The notes under the pieces were generated by a model that was given only the letters and a program-made list of their open reading frames with translations, was not told where the DNA came from and searched no databases. Source: JANXUR01 sp038229415 (GTDB lineage: Bacteria > Acidobacteriota > Terriglobia > Terriglobales > Acidobacteriaceae). From it: a DNA stretch of 64,000 nucleotides. Of this stretch, positions 44,349 through 52,277 are shown in pieces. Position numbers and translations under genes: made by a program. Where the stretch lies: positions 1 to 64,000 of the forward strand of contig JBBROM010000009.1 in assembly GCA_038229415.1 (NCBI GenBank), in the 5' to 3' direction. How positions within the stretch are numbered: position 1 is the first letter of the stretch; each line of letters begins with the position of its first letter.

Positions 44349-44690
44349 CTAGCCGGGGGGCCAGCTCAGCGCCCTGCCTCCCAGCAAATGCACGTGCAGA
44401 TGGAACACCGTCTGGCCCGCGTCTGGGCCTGAGTTGATCACCGTCCGGTAGCCGCCACTGAGGCCGCGTTGACGGGCAATCTCCGCCGCTGCCAACTGAC
44501 ACATTCCAATTAAGTTCGCGTCGTCCGCCGCCGCCTCGGCCAGTCCCGCCACATGTTGCTTGGGGACGACCAGCACGTGAGTCGGAGCCTGAGGACTGAT
44601 GTCGTCAAACGCAAAAACGTGCTCGTCCTCGTAAACCTTCTTGGCCGGAATCTCCCCGGCAACAATGCGGCAAAACAGGCAGCTGGACAT
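44349..44690 (-). CDS. HIT-family (HinT-like) nucleotide hydrolase
   Basis: 113 residues, normal length. The N-terminal zinc/Cys motif CLFCRIVAGEIPAKKVYED, DISPQAPTHVLVVPKQH, and the histidine triad HLHVHLLGGR are intact. HinT-type enzymes hydrolyse purine phosphoramidates and related adenylates in the cytoplasm. The gene stands alone, reading leftward toward an R1 repeat. Confidence 0.95.
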   Translation of the reverse strand: MSSCLFCRIVAGEIPAKKVYEDEHVFAFDDISPQAPTHVLVVPKQHVAGLAEAAADDANLIGMCQLAAAEIARQRGLSGGYRTVINSGPDAGQTVFHLHVHLLGGRALSWPPG

Positions 44691-44775
44691 GGATTCTCCG
44701 GAATGTTGCGAATCGTCTTCGCCACATTCACAGCGCAGGATACCAGACGCTCTCCAGCGACAATCCTAACTTTGC

Positions 44776-44885
44776 TGGTGCCCCACCCTCGCGGCGCGTG
44801 CTTTTCGCGACGCTAAGGTGGGATGCAGGCCATTTCCAAAATGCGGGTGCCCCACCCTTCGCGCTTTTCGAAGGGTGGGATGCCC
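44776..44885. repeat. Two tandem palindromic repeats with GGTGCCCCACCC edges
   Basis: Copy one (44777-44825) and copy two (44846-44885, CCCACCCTTCG / CGAAGGGTGGG) share the edge GGTGCCCCACCC and the end GTGGGATGC. They lie between the divergent HIT gene and the end of the FG-GAP gene. Related GGGGCACCC edges occur at 36.96, 47.25 and 54.27 kb. Confidence 0.75.
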
Positions 44886-44897
44886 GATGTTGACCAG

Positions 44898-46682
44898 CTA
44901 CTTCCCGACGCCAGTCAGTGACACCGCCTGAGTAGCAAACGTGCCCGTGCCGCCGTTCGGAATGTTCAAGCTGGCCGTCCGTGTGGAGTTCTTGAAGGCT
45001 GGCGTGAACGTCACCGTGATCGTGCAGTTCGCCTTCGCCGCCAGACTTGCGCCGCAGGTGCTGGTCTGGCTGTAGTCACCCTTGTTCTTGCCGGTCAGGT
45101 TGATCACGCCCACCGAAAACGACTGGCTCGACACATTGCTCACCGTCACCGTCTGCGTACTCGACGACCCCACCGTCACGTTGCCAAAGTTCAGCGAGTA
45201 AGCCGAAAGGCTCAACGCGTCGCCGGTGCCGCTAAGTGGCACGACCTGCGGACTGCCTGCTGCATTGTCGGCGATGTAAAGTGACGCGGTTTGCGGTCCG
45301 CGAAATCTCGGATCGAACCCGATTTCCACGATGCAACTTGCACCGACTCCGAGAGTCGAGCCGCACAGATTGGTCAGAGAGTAGTCGCTGGCGTTAACGC
45401 CGTTAAAGGTGAAGCTAGAGAAGTTAAGGGTACCGGTGCCTGTATTCGTCACGGTTACATTTTGATTTGCGGATGTGGTGTTAAGTGGCTGTGCGCTGAA
45501 GCTTAAAGTCGAAGGGGAGAGAGTAACCCCCGGGCTACCGCCGCCTGACTGAGCGTTGAGAAATACACTTACGGTGTTAATGTCAAGATTAGATACCACT
45601 AAATCAAGTGCTCCGTCCCCGTTCAGATCCCCGATGGCCACGCAGTCGCCAAATGTTGTCTCGCCGAACTCGGAATGCATCTGAAATGTACCGTCCCCAT
45701 TGCCGAGTAACATACTAACGTCTTGCCCGTAGGCGTTAGATGTAACCAAATCAAGCTTGCCATCGCCGTTGAAATCCCCAGTAACGATTTGGTTCGGCCC
45801 ATTGGCTGAAGCGAATGGTGTAACTCCACGGAACGTACCGTCGCCATTGCCGAGCAGAATGCTAATCCCGCCAAACAATTGTCCGGTTGCTGCGGCGTCT
45901 AAGTTCCCGTCGCCATCGAAGTCACCGAGCGTGACTGAGTCCACCCCATTCGCGGTTGGATAATCCTTGTGAGGCTGAAAGGTGCCATCTCCATTGCCGA
46001 TTAGTACGGCAATGTTGTCGCGTTGAATTTGATTAGCGACGATGATGTCTAGCCTCCCATCTCCGTCAATGTCCCTCACGGTCAAGCTGTAGCTGGTTGA
46101 TCCAGTCGTGTATTCCCGGTGTGCCTTGAATGTTCCATCACCTCTGCCCAAGAGTACGCTGATATTTTGGCTGCTGTAGTTTGTTGTGACGACATCGAGA
46201 TGACCGTCTCCATCAAAGTCACCTACTGCCACAGCTGAAGGAGTCGCTGCGGTTGTGAACTCGCCGTGCGGCTGGAACGTCCCGTCCCCGTTCCCGAGAA
46301 GCATACTAATGCTTTTGCCTTCATAATCCGCACTCACAATGTCCAGATTGCCGTCTCCGTTAAAATCGCCTACTGCCAAGGAGATTGGAAAAGCTCCGCT
46401 CGCATACTCAACATGAGGCTGGAGGGTGCCGTCGCCGTTGCCTAACAGGATGCTTACCTCGTTCGCGACATCGGCCGTTGCGACATCAAGTTTGCCATCC
46501 TTGTTGAAGTCTGCAAGCACCACTGCCCTCGGACTCCCGACTACAACGTAATCCACGTAGGGCAGGAACTGCTGCGCCCTCGCGGTCTGCGCTGCCGCAA
46601 CCAACACGAGCAGGCAAAACATGAATTTTGCGCAGACGAGAGAAATCTGGCGCGGGGCTGAAGAACTAGCGATAGCGGGCAT
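44898..46682 (-). CDS. Secreted FG-GAP/VCBS-repeat protein with choice-of-anchor D domains
   Basis: 594 residues. A signal peptide (ending ARAQ, about residue 36) is followed by seven FG-GAP units with calcium loops (DFNKDGKLDV, DFNGDGNLDI, DFDGDGHLDV, DLNGDGALDL), each carrying LLGNGDGTFQ, and two ASH/choice-of-anchor D domains (TLSFSAQPLNTTSANQNVTV, SLNFGNVTVGSSSTQTVTV) at the C-terminus. It should form an extracellular propeller joined to Ig-like modules. Ligand unknown. The near-identical repeats make this region prone to internal recombination. Confidence 0.9.
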   Translation of the reverse strand: MPAIASSSAPRQISLVCAKFMFCLLVLVAAAQTARAQQFLPYVDYVVVGSPRAVVLADFNKDGKLDVATADVANEVSILLGNGDGTLQPHVEYASGAFPISLAVGDFNGDGNLDIVSADYEGKSISMLLGNGDGTFQPHGEFTTAATPSAVAVGDFDGDGHLDVVTTNYSSQNISVLLGRGDGTFKAHREYTTGSTSYSLTVRDIDGDGRLDIIVANQIQRDNIAVLIGNGDGTFQPHKDYPTANGVDSVTLGDFDGDGNLDAAATGQLFGGISILLGNGDGTFRGVTPFASANGPNQIVTGDFNGDGKLDLVTSNAYGQDVSMLLGNGDGTFQMHSEFGETTFGDCVAIGDLNGDGALDLVVSNLDINTVSVFLNAQSGGGSPGVTLSPSTLSFSAQPLNTTSANQNVTVTNTGTGTLNFSSFTFNGVNASDYSLTNLCGSTLGVGASCIVEIGFDPRFRGPQTASLYIADNAAGSPQVVPLSGTGDALSLSAYSLNFGNVTVGSSSTQTVTVSNVSSQSFSVGVINLTGKNKGDYSQTSTCGASLAAKANCTITVTFTPAFKNSTRTASLNIPNGGTGTFATQAVSLTGVGK

Positions 46683-46889
46683 GGGTCACTCCGTGATTCA
46701 CACTTTGTGGAACACAAGAAAACAGAAGGCGCGGACGGGCTGCGCCATGGAACTCCAAGCTGCGGGGGGACGCAGCGACTACCCAGACAGTCTCCCACTC
46801 CAGTGCGGGCAAGTCAACCGCCGCAGGTGATTGCGCGGGTGGGACGGCGTAGGGTGGAAGCGTAGGGGTACGTGCCGAAGGCACGGAAT

Positions 46890-47055
46890 GAAGTAAGCCC
46901 GGTACGGAGCGAAGCGGAGTGCCGGGTAGGCGTCGAGCAAGGTGCAGTCCCGAAGGGCCGGCTGATCCCCGCCGCAAATCAGTCGTCCTATCAGGACTCG
47001 ATCTTTTCATCGCAGCTAACCCGGCACTCCGCTTCGCTCCGTACCGGGCCTACTT
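46890..47055. repeat. Family-R2 inverted pair
   Basis: Forward copy AAGCCCGGTACGGAGCGAAG.. (46893-46927) and inverted copy ACCCGGCACTCCGCTTCGCT.. (47020-47050) enclose CAGTCCCGAAGGGCCGGCTGA and AATCAGTCGTCCTATCAGGA, the same layout as at 37.85-38.04 kb. Confidence 0.85.
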
Positions 47056-47180
47056 CATTCTGTGCGTTCAGCACACGCGCTCGTGGCGGATTTTTGACCG
47101 GTGCCTCACTCGGCAAAACACAAGGTCCCTCCACTACGCGGCGCGCCCGCTGACGGCGCGGGCACGTCGCTCCGGTCGGG

Positions 47181-47260
47181 ATGACACGGTTGGGGGGGGT
47201 GGGGTTAGCGAAAAACCCCACCCTAAACGCCAAAAGCGCGTTTAGGATGGGGCACCCGGC
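47181..47260. repeat. Composite hairpin repeat, copy at 47 kb
   Basis: GATGACACGGTTGGGG is followed by a stem CCCCACCCTAAACGC / GCGTTTAGGATGGGG (47216-47252, one mismatch) and CACCCGG. The same block, with a slightly different stem, is at 54211-54272. Confidence 0.8.
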
Positions 47261-47270
47261 GGTATGGGTT

Positions 47271-47341
47271 CGGTAGGGGTCCTTCGGCTGCGCGTGCGGA
47301 ATCGCTCCGCGCTTCCGCACGCTCCGCTCAGGATGACAACG
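47271..47341. repeat. Family-R1 repeat (inverted orientation) with palindromic core
   Basis: On the minus strand: TGTCATCCTGAGCG, core with stem GCGTGCGGAA / TTCCGCACGC, then CGAAGGACCCCTACCG. Same flanks as the copies at 44.2, 48.5 and 54.15 kb, different core. Confidence 0.8.
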
Positions 47342-47352
47342 TGGTAGGCAGG

Positions 47353-48147
47353 TCAGTCCAGCCGCACCAAAAACACGGCGCCTTCGCTTGACTTAGTATC
47401 GCGCGCGATGCGGTCGGCTTGGGACTTGTCGTCGTTGGGCAGGCGGATACGCAGCCACCACGAGCCGACGACGCTTTGAAACTGCTGCACCCGTGCCAGC
47501 GGATAGCGTTCGGCGAGATCGTCCTTCAGGCTGGCAGCGTTGCCTTCGTCGGTGAAGCCGCCGATTTGCACCGCCCAGCGTCCGCCGCTGTGAATCGGCG
47601 CGGGCGTGGAAAGCACGTCGAGCCGAACCTGCGCCACTCCGGGCAGGTACACACCAACGGCTTTGGCGGCACCGAGCGACAGATCGAGAATGCGTCCGGT
47701 GATGAAGGGGCCGCGGTCGGTGATGCGCACGGTGGCGGATTGCCCGGTTTTGAGGTTGGTGACGCGGGCCACCGAATTGAGCGGCAGTGTGCGATGCGCG
47801 GCGGTGAGCGCGTGCATATCGAACACTTCGCCGTTCGACGCTTTGTGATTGTGATAGGGTGCGCCGTACCAGGAAGCGAGTCCGCTTTCGGAAAATAGAA
47901 CCGGGCCGGTGGGGGTGGCGTCGGTGTCATCCGAGTCGGCGTCGCGGGTAGGCGCGGGCTTCTGTGTGGTTCTCGCGGATGTCTTCGGGCTTTGCGGCGC
48001 CGCTTGCTGGGGCGGCTCCGGCGGCGGCGGCACGTAGGGCTTCGTCTTCTTGTGGCAAGCGGCGGCGAAGAAGCACAGCGTCAGCAGCATCGCCAGTTGA
48101 ACGATGCGCGCGAGCCGTTGCGGCGGACGTGGAATGAGCAGCTTCAT
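47353..48147 (-). CDS. rlpA: RlpA-family lipoprotein with double-psi beta-barrel and SPOR domain
   Basis: 264 residues from the ATG at 48147. A lipoprotein signal (AMLLTLCFFAAAC, lipid-attached Cys about 29) and a Pro-rich linker are followed by the RlpA barrel (GLASWYGAPYHNHKASNGEVFDM..LPLNSVARVTNLKTG..VRITDRGPF) and a C-terminal SPOR domain (WAVQIGGFTDEGNAASLKDDLAERY). RlpA cleaves or binds denuded septal peptidoglycan. The catalytic Asp of ITDRGP is present. Thirteen bases separate it from the upstream 81-residue gene. Confidence 0.92.
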   Translation of the reverse strand: MKLLIPRPPQRLARIVQLAMLLTLCFFAAACHKKTKPYVPPPPEPPQQAAPQSPKTSARTTQKPAPTRDADSDDTDATPTGPVLFSESGLASWYGAPYHNHKASNGEVFDMHALTAAHRTLPLNSVARVTNLKTGQSATVRITDRGPFITGRILDLSLGAAKAVGVYLPGVAQVRLDVLSTPAPIHSGGRWAVQIGGFTDEGNAASLKDDLAERYPLARVQQFQSVVGSWWLRIRLPNDDKSQADRIARDTKSSEGAVFLVRLD

Positions 48148-48160
48148 GCCGTCGTGGACG

Positions 48161-48406
48161 CTACTTTTTCTCGAACTGTTCGGCAAGCTTATGCAGCTTC
48201 TCCGATGCGATGCGAAGGGCCTCGGCCGAGCGTGTGCGTACGGCCGGGACGACCTCTTCATTCAGGTAGCGAACGATTTCGTCGGCATCATGCTGAAGCT
48301 GCGGCGCGGCTTGGCTGAAGGACTTGTTCAATTCGTCCACGCCAGCGCGAATGCGATCGCCCGCCTGGTTCATTGTCGCTTCGAACTTGCTTTTCAGATC
48401 GTCCAT
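48161..48406 (-). CDS. Small helical protein of unknown function
   Basis: 81 residues, almost wholly predicted helix, charged (MDDLKSKFEATMNQAGDRI.. ..LHKLAEQFEKK), no signal peptide or membrane segment. It precedes rlpA by 13 bases on the same strand, so the two are probably one transcript. Reminiscent of phasin- or YtxH-type short helical proteins but no family is claimed. Confidence 0.7.
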   Translation of the reverse strand: MDDLKSKFEATMNQAGDRIRAGVDELNKSFSQAAPQLQHDADEIVRYLNEEVVPAVRTRSAEALRIASEKLHKLAEQFEKK

Positions 48407-48514
48407 GTGGGCAGACTCCTTCAGATTTGATTATTGGATGCGGGGAACGGCGGGTCAATGTGGGGTGTTAATCAGGTAGTTACCGGTTGCAAGCATCGCG
48501 TCAAACACTAACGC

Positions 48515-48620
48515 TGTCATCCTGAGCGAAGCGAAGGACCCCTACCGCGCCCCAACCGTGGGAGGCAAGCGTCCGGCAGCACGGGCACGATAGGGGTCCT
48601 TCGCTTCGCTCAGGATGACA
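48515..48620. repeat. Family-R1 inverted pair, perfect 30-bp arms
   Basis: TGTCATCCTGAGCG-AAG-CGAAGGACCCCTA at 48515-48544 is repeated exactly in reverse at 48591-48620, with a 46-base loop. This is the simplest R1 form, with a three-base core. It lies just upstream of mutY. Confidence 0.9.
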
Positions 48621-48649
48621 CGCTTGGCTGGTTGATAGACTGCCGAAGG

Positions 48650-49714
48650 ATGGCAAAGACGCTCCTGACGAGATCGAAGGCGAAAGCGGTAGCGATTCCT
48701 CTCCCTTCCGTGCGTCGCGCCCTGCTCGCGTGGTATGACGCGCATGGGCGCGAGCTGCCTTGGCGGCGGACTTCGGATCCGTATTGCGTTTGGGTGTCGG
48801 AGGTGATGCTGCAGCAGACGCGGGTGGCTGCGGTGGTGGACTACTATCAGCGCTTTCTGGCGCGCTTTCCGACGATTCATGCGCTGGCTGCGGCATCGGA
48901 AGCGGATGTACTCGCACGGTGGAGCGGGCTTGGCTACTATCGGCGGGCGCGGATGCTGCACGCGGCGGCAAAGTTTGTGGTGGACGAGTTTGGCGGCAAG
49001 GTTCCGAATACAGAAGTGAGTCTGCGCAAGCTGCCCGGCATCGGACGCTACACGGCAGCGGCCATCGCCAGCATCGCGTTTGGCGAAGCCACCGCAGTGG
49101 TGGATGGCAACGTGGAGCGCGTTCTGTCGCGCATTCAAGGAGCAGTACCTGCGAGCGGCGAAATTTATTGGCAGACGGCGAACGTGTGGCTAAGCCGGAA
49201 GCGTCCCGGCGACTGGAACCAGGCGATGATGGAACTGGGCGCGACGGTGTGTTTGCCCGGCGAGCCGAAGTGTCTGGTGTGTCCGGTGCGGCGTTGGTGC
49301 GCCACGCAAGGGCAACTGCCGTCAGAAAAAAAGAAGGACAAGCGGCAGAAACGCGAACTGACGCTGCTGCTGGCGAAGCGCGTCGTCAAAGGCGAAGCGT
49401 TGGTCTTTCTGGTGCAACGCGGCGCGGAGGAAAGTTTGATGGCCGGAATGTGGCAGCTGCCGGAAGCGCCAGCGGACAGCAAAGGCCGCATTCTCTTGCG
49501 GCTAAGGCATTCGATTACGGTAAACGACTACGACGTTCGGGTGATTCGTGCCAGAATTGTGAGCCTGCACAGCCCCAACGCAACGGTTGGCCGATGGGTG
49601 AAGCAGACGCAACTGAGCGCCCTCCCGCTTACCGGACTGGCGAGAAAGATTCTTCGCACCGCCGGGCCTTCTTCAGGGACGCTTCGGGCTGAGAGAGGAA
49701 GACAAGGAAATTGA
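48650..49714 (+). CDS. mutY: A/G-specific adenine DNA glycosylase MutY
   Basis: 354 residues. Helix-hairpin-helix and catalytic Asp region LPGIGRYTAAAIASIAFGEATAVVDGNVERVLSR, the Glu-bearing VSEVMLQQTRVAAVVDYY, and the iron-sulfur ligands CLPGEPKCLVCPVRRWC (C-x6-C-x2-C-x5-C) are all present; the C-terminal NUDIX-like domain (RVVKGEALVFLVQRGAEESLMAGMW) checks for 8-oxoG opposite A. The enzyme removes adenine mispaired with 8-oxoguanine. The ATG at 48650 has GAAGG directly before it; a TTG at 48632 is possible. Confidence 0.95.
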   Translation: MAKTLLTRSKAKAVAIPLPSVRRALLAWYDAHGRELPWRRTSDPYCVWVSEVMLQQTRVAAVVDYYQRFLARFPTIHALAAASEADVLARWSGLGYYRRARMLHAAAKFVVDEFGGKVPNTEVSLRKLPGIGRYTAAAIASIAFGEATAVVDGNVERVLSRIQGAVPASGEIYWQTANVWLSRKRPGDWNQAMMELGATVCLPGEPKCLVCPVRRWCATQGQLPSEKKKDKRQKRELTLLLAKRVVKGEALVFLVQRGAEESLMAGMWQLPEAPADSKGRILLRLRHSITVNDYDVRVIRARIVSLHSPNATVGRWVKQTQLSALPLTGLARKILRTAGPSSGTLRAERGRQGN

Positions 49715-49765
49715 GGCCCCGTTCAAACTCCGGTACAGTGGAGTTCAGTGGTCTAGACTCAAGCG

Positions 49766-50884
49766 ATGGCAAAGGATTCCGGAATTGTGCGTACCTTCGT
49801 AGTCACGCTTTTCCTTTTGGTTGCTGTAATCAGCTCAATCTCAGCGCAATCTTCACCCACGCTGCAAGGCGTGATGGACGACGCCACGAAGAAGGGATTT
49901 TCCGGGGTGGTGCTGGTCGGCGACCTTCAGAATGTGCTCTACGAGCACGCCTTTGGTTTGGCGGACAAGGAACGTAAGCTTCCGCACCAGGTGAACGAGA
50001 TCTGGCGTTGGGCGTCGGTGACCAAGCAAGTGACGGCCGCGCTGGTAATGCAGCAGGTGGATCGCCAGCATCTTTTTCTCGACAGCCCGGTTCAGGCTTA
50101 TCTCCCGATGTTTCCTAAAGTGGTAGATTCACCGATCACGGTACGAAACCTGCTACAGCACACTTCCGGCTTGCCTAATCCGGATGACGCCGCGCCCGGC
50201 GCGGAAAACGAAGTCCCGGTTTTCTACCGCGTGTCGCCTGCCAGGACGACACGGCAGCGGCTTTCGTTTTGTATGGGAACATCCAAGCGCAAGCCGGGAG
50301 AAAGATTCGAGTACAACAACTGTGACTACATCATTCTTGGCGCGCTTCTCACAAAAATTTCTGGAATGCCGTATAAGCGTTTGCTGCAAAAAGAATTGAA
50401 TTCAACTTTAGGTACATCGCTACGTTTGGCGACCAAGACCGGCAGCAAAGAGTCGAAGGTTAAGGGATATCTGGACAAGGGTCAACCGGAGCCAACGATT
50501 CAACTTTCCGCCTTCGGTGCCAGTGGAGCGTTGGTGGGAACGCCGCGTGACTTGTTGGCATTGGATCGCGCGCTGCTTACCAATCGCCTCGTCTCCAAGC
50601 CCTCCACAGAAACCATGTGGAAAGGCGAGCCGAAACTTGGCTATGCCGCCCTTGGAGCATGGTCTTTCGAGGTGCCTCTGAAGAATTGCACTGGCGATGT
50701 GGCGCTAGTGGAGCGGCGTGGCGAAATCGGCGGCATTCAAGTAAGAAACATTCTGGCCCCGAAGCTGGGGCGTGCGGTGATTGTGTTTACCAACTCTTCA
50801 GCAGTGGAGTTCGGCGAGATATGGCAGGGAAGTGGGTTCTCTTACGATGTGCTGAGCGCGGCCTTGTGTTCCAAGGCTCCCTAA
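49766..50884 (+). CDS. Secreted serine hydrolase of the beta-lactamase/PBP class C fold
   Basis: 372 residues with a signal peptide (about 1-27, ISSISAQ). The SxxK motif is ASVTK (about 74-78), the second motif is EYNNCDY (Tyr-x-Asn), and the third region is not an obvious KTG. HTSGLPNPDD is the usual loop of this family. Members include esterases, D-aminopeptidases and carboxypeptidases as well as AmpC; nothing here points specifically to antibiotic hydrolysis. It stands alone 51 bases after mutY. Confidence 0.87.
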   Translation: MAKDSGIVRTFVVTLFLLVAVISSISAQSSPTLQGVMDDATKKGFSGVVLVGDLQNVLYEHAFGLADKERKLPHQVNEIWRWASVTKQVTAALVMQQVDRQHLFLDSPVQAYLPMFPKVVDSPITVRNLLQHTSGLPNPDDAAPGAENEVPVFYRVSPARTTRQRLSFCMGTSKRKPGERFEYNNCDYIILGALLTKISGMPYKRLLQKELNSTLGTSLRLATKTGSKESKVKGYLDKGQPEPTIQLSAFGASGALVGTPRDLLALDRALLTNRLVSKPSTETMWKGEPKLGYAALGAWSFEVPLKNCTGDVALVERRGEIGGIQVRNILAPKLGRAVIVFTNSSAVEFGEIWQGSGFSYDVLSAALCSKAP

Positions 50885-51035
50885 GCTGCTGGCCATCTCT
50901 GCTCCATGGCAAGCGTTGAGCCAACGGAAGGGGCAGCAGAGAAGGCGATGAATCAAAATGCGGTGCAGATGACTGGGAATAGGCATGAACCCAAAATTAC
51001 AACTGTTGCGGTTGCTCGGCGAAAGGTTAATGCGT

Positions 51036-51548
51036 ATGGGCAAGAGTAGTGGCATGGCGGCATTGAAGGCTGGTGACAAAGCGCCAGTGTTCAAGCAGCC
51101 ACTGTTGGATGGTGGCGAGTTCTATCTTTCCGTCGCACTGGCGCAAGGGCCGGTGGTGCTGGCGTTTTTTAAGGTCAGTTGCCCGGTCTGCCAGATGGCT
51201 TTTCCTTATTACGAGCGTATGTTCGACGCCTACGGAGCGGGTGCAAAGTTGGTGGGAGTGTCGCAAAATAGTGCGGCGGATACGGCCAAGTTTGCCAAGG
51301 CATACAGCATCAGCTTCCCCATCGTGCTCGACGAAACAACGAAGTATCCGGTATCGAATGCTTACGGGCTGACGAATGTGCCGACGTTGTTTTGGATTTC
51401 GCCAGACGGCATGATCGAAATATCGAGTGTGTCGTGGGAAAAGGGCAATTTTGAGTTGATCGCGGAGCGGATGTCAGCGGGGGCGAATTTGCCTGGGATT
51501 TCGATGTTCAGCCCCGGCGAGCAAGTGCCAGCGTTCCGTCCTGGTTGA
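51036..51548 (+). CDS. Thioredoxin-fold peroxiredoxin/TlpA-like redoxin
   Basis: About 170 residues. After GDKAPVFKQPLLDGGEF the active site is FFKVSCPVCQMAFPYYE (CPVC), followed by LVGVSQNSAADTAKFAKAYSISFPIVLDE and the cis-Pro region NVPTLFWISPDG. This is the AhpC/TSA-type redoxin family acting as a thiol peroxidase or disulfide reductase. No signal peptide. Several ATGs are possible (50985, 51030, 51036, 51054); AAAGG lies nine bases before 51036. Confidence 0.85.
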   Translation: MGKSSGMAALKAGDKAPVFKQPLLDGGEFYLSVALAQGPVVLAFFKVSCPVCQMAFPYYERMFDAYGAGAKLVGVSQNSAADTAKFAKAYSISFPIVLDETTKYPVSNAYGLTNVPTLFWISPDGMIEISSVSWEKGNFELIAERMSAGANLPGISMFSPGEQVPAFRPG

Positions 51549-51617
51549 GGGTCGAAGAACTGATCCGCGGTCGCGGATCAAGAACGGGAAAGAGCAGTTT
51601 CGGATTTCCGCAGAGAG

Positions 51618-51911
51618 CTACGCTTGACGGCGCGCAGCCCTTCTCGAAATTCTCGCGGTTTGCTGTTGGTCGAGCGCTTGGCGCAGCAGTGTTTTGATCA
51701 CAGCTTGCCGACTCACGTTCAGCTCGCGGGCTGCAACTTCCAGTTCTTCCAGCATTGGCGTCGCAAAATCTACGTTCACGCGCTGCACCGCGATCGGCAC
51801 CATCATGCGCCCGCGATTGGTGAAGAATTGAGAGATGTCTTCGCCTTTGTCGGCCAGCTTGGCAATTTGTTCTGCCGAAATAATTCGAGTTGGCTTACGA
51901 ACTTTCTTCAT
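51618..51911 (-). CDS. BrnA/CopG-like antitoxin
   Basis: 97 residues, with a ribbon-helix-helix type C-terminal half (RVNVDFATPMLEELEVAARELNVSRQAVIKTLLRQAL) and a basic tail. It overlaps the upstream toxin gene by 17 bases. Proteins of this size paired with a BrnT-like toxin act as antitoxin and autorepressor. Confidence 0.82.
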   Translation of the reverse strand: MKKVRKPTRIISAEQIAKLADKGEDISQFFTNRGRMMVPIAVQRVNVDFATPMLEELEVAARELNVSRQAVIKTLLRQALDQQQTARISRRAARRQA

Positions 51912-52173
51912 AGAGACTCTGTTCCTGCTGGGTTGACTTCCATAGCGTAACCAAGTGGTAATACTCTCCGAGTGCGTCTTCGCGAATCTCGAAGATCAAG
52001 CTGTATAGGCGGCCGCAAGCCCACCCGATGGCGCGGAACTGCTCTGGATCTTCGCAGCGAACATCCTGATAGTAGGGATGTTCGAAAATTTCCAGTGCTT
52101 CTTCGAATCCGATGCCGCGAAGCGGATTGGCGCGGAGCCGGTCACTCTTGCGGACGTCGAAGAGGAAACGCAT
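51895..52173 (-). CDS. BrnT-like toxin
   Basis: 92 residues with the BrnT pattern: an N-terminal RFLFDVRKSDRLRANPLRGIGFEEALEIFEHP, then RAIGWACGRLYSLIFEIREDALGEYYHLVTLWKSTQQE. Family members are RelE-fold ribonucleases. The usual 'K-x-x-x-N-x-x-K-H-G' segment is altered (DRLRANPLRGI), so activity is not certain. It precedes its antitoxin, as in brnTA modules, and has a palindromic operator at its start. Confidence 0.8.
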   Translation of the reverse strand: MRFLFDVRKSDRLRANPLRGIGFEEALEIFEHPYYQDVRCEDPEQFRAIGWACGRLYSLIFEIREDALGEYYHLVTLWKSTQQEQSLYEESS

Positions 52174-52178
52174 ATTTA

Positions 52179-52193
52179 GTATAACAGTTATAC
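52179..52193 (-). promoter_or_regulatory. Palindromic operator of the toxin-antitoxin operon
   Basis: GTATAAC-A-GTTATAC is a perfect 15-base palindrome ending five bases upstream of the toxin start codon at 52173. It contains TATAAC-type -10 sequence on both strands, so a bound antitoxin would block the promoter. Autorepression is the rule for such modules. Confidence 0.65.
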
Positions 52194-52277
52194 CATTTCA
52201 GCTGCCATTGAAAAGTGGCGGGCCGAGGTGGGACTACAATCCACAGTGCGACTTTCTTTCCCGGGAGGCATTTTTCT

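Larger units (their letters stand above)
46683..47352. other. 670-base repeat island without genes
   Basis: Between two leftward genes. It holds an inverted R2 pair, a Taaacgc-type hairpin and an R1 repeat (listed separately). No reading frame here looks coding; frames across it encode only repeat translations. Confidence 0.7.

Noticed and set aside
44898..46682. Regularly spaced repeats resembling a CRISPR array
   Set aside because: They are FG-GAP calcium-loop codons inside one open frame with in-frame spacing and protein-level conservation; no direct DNA repeats of fixed length.
49766..50884. Calling the serine hydrolase an antibiotic beta-lactamase
   Set aside because: SxxK and YxN are present, but no clear KTG motif is seen and the fold is shared with many esterases and peptidases.
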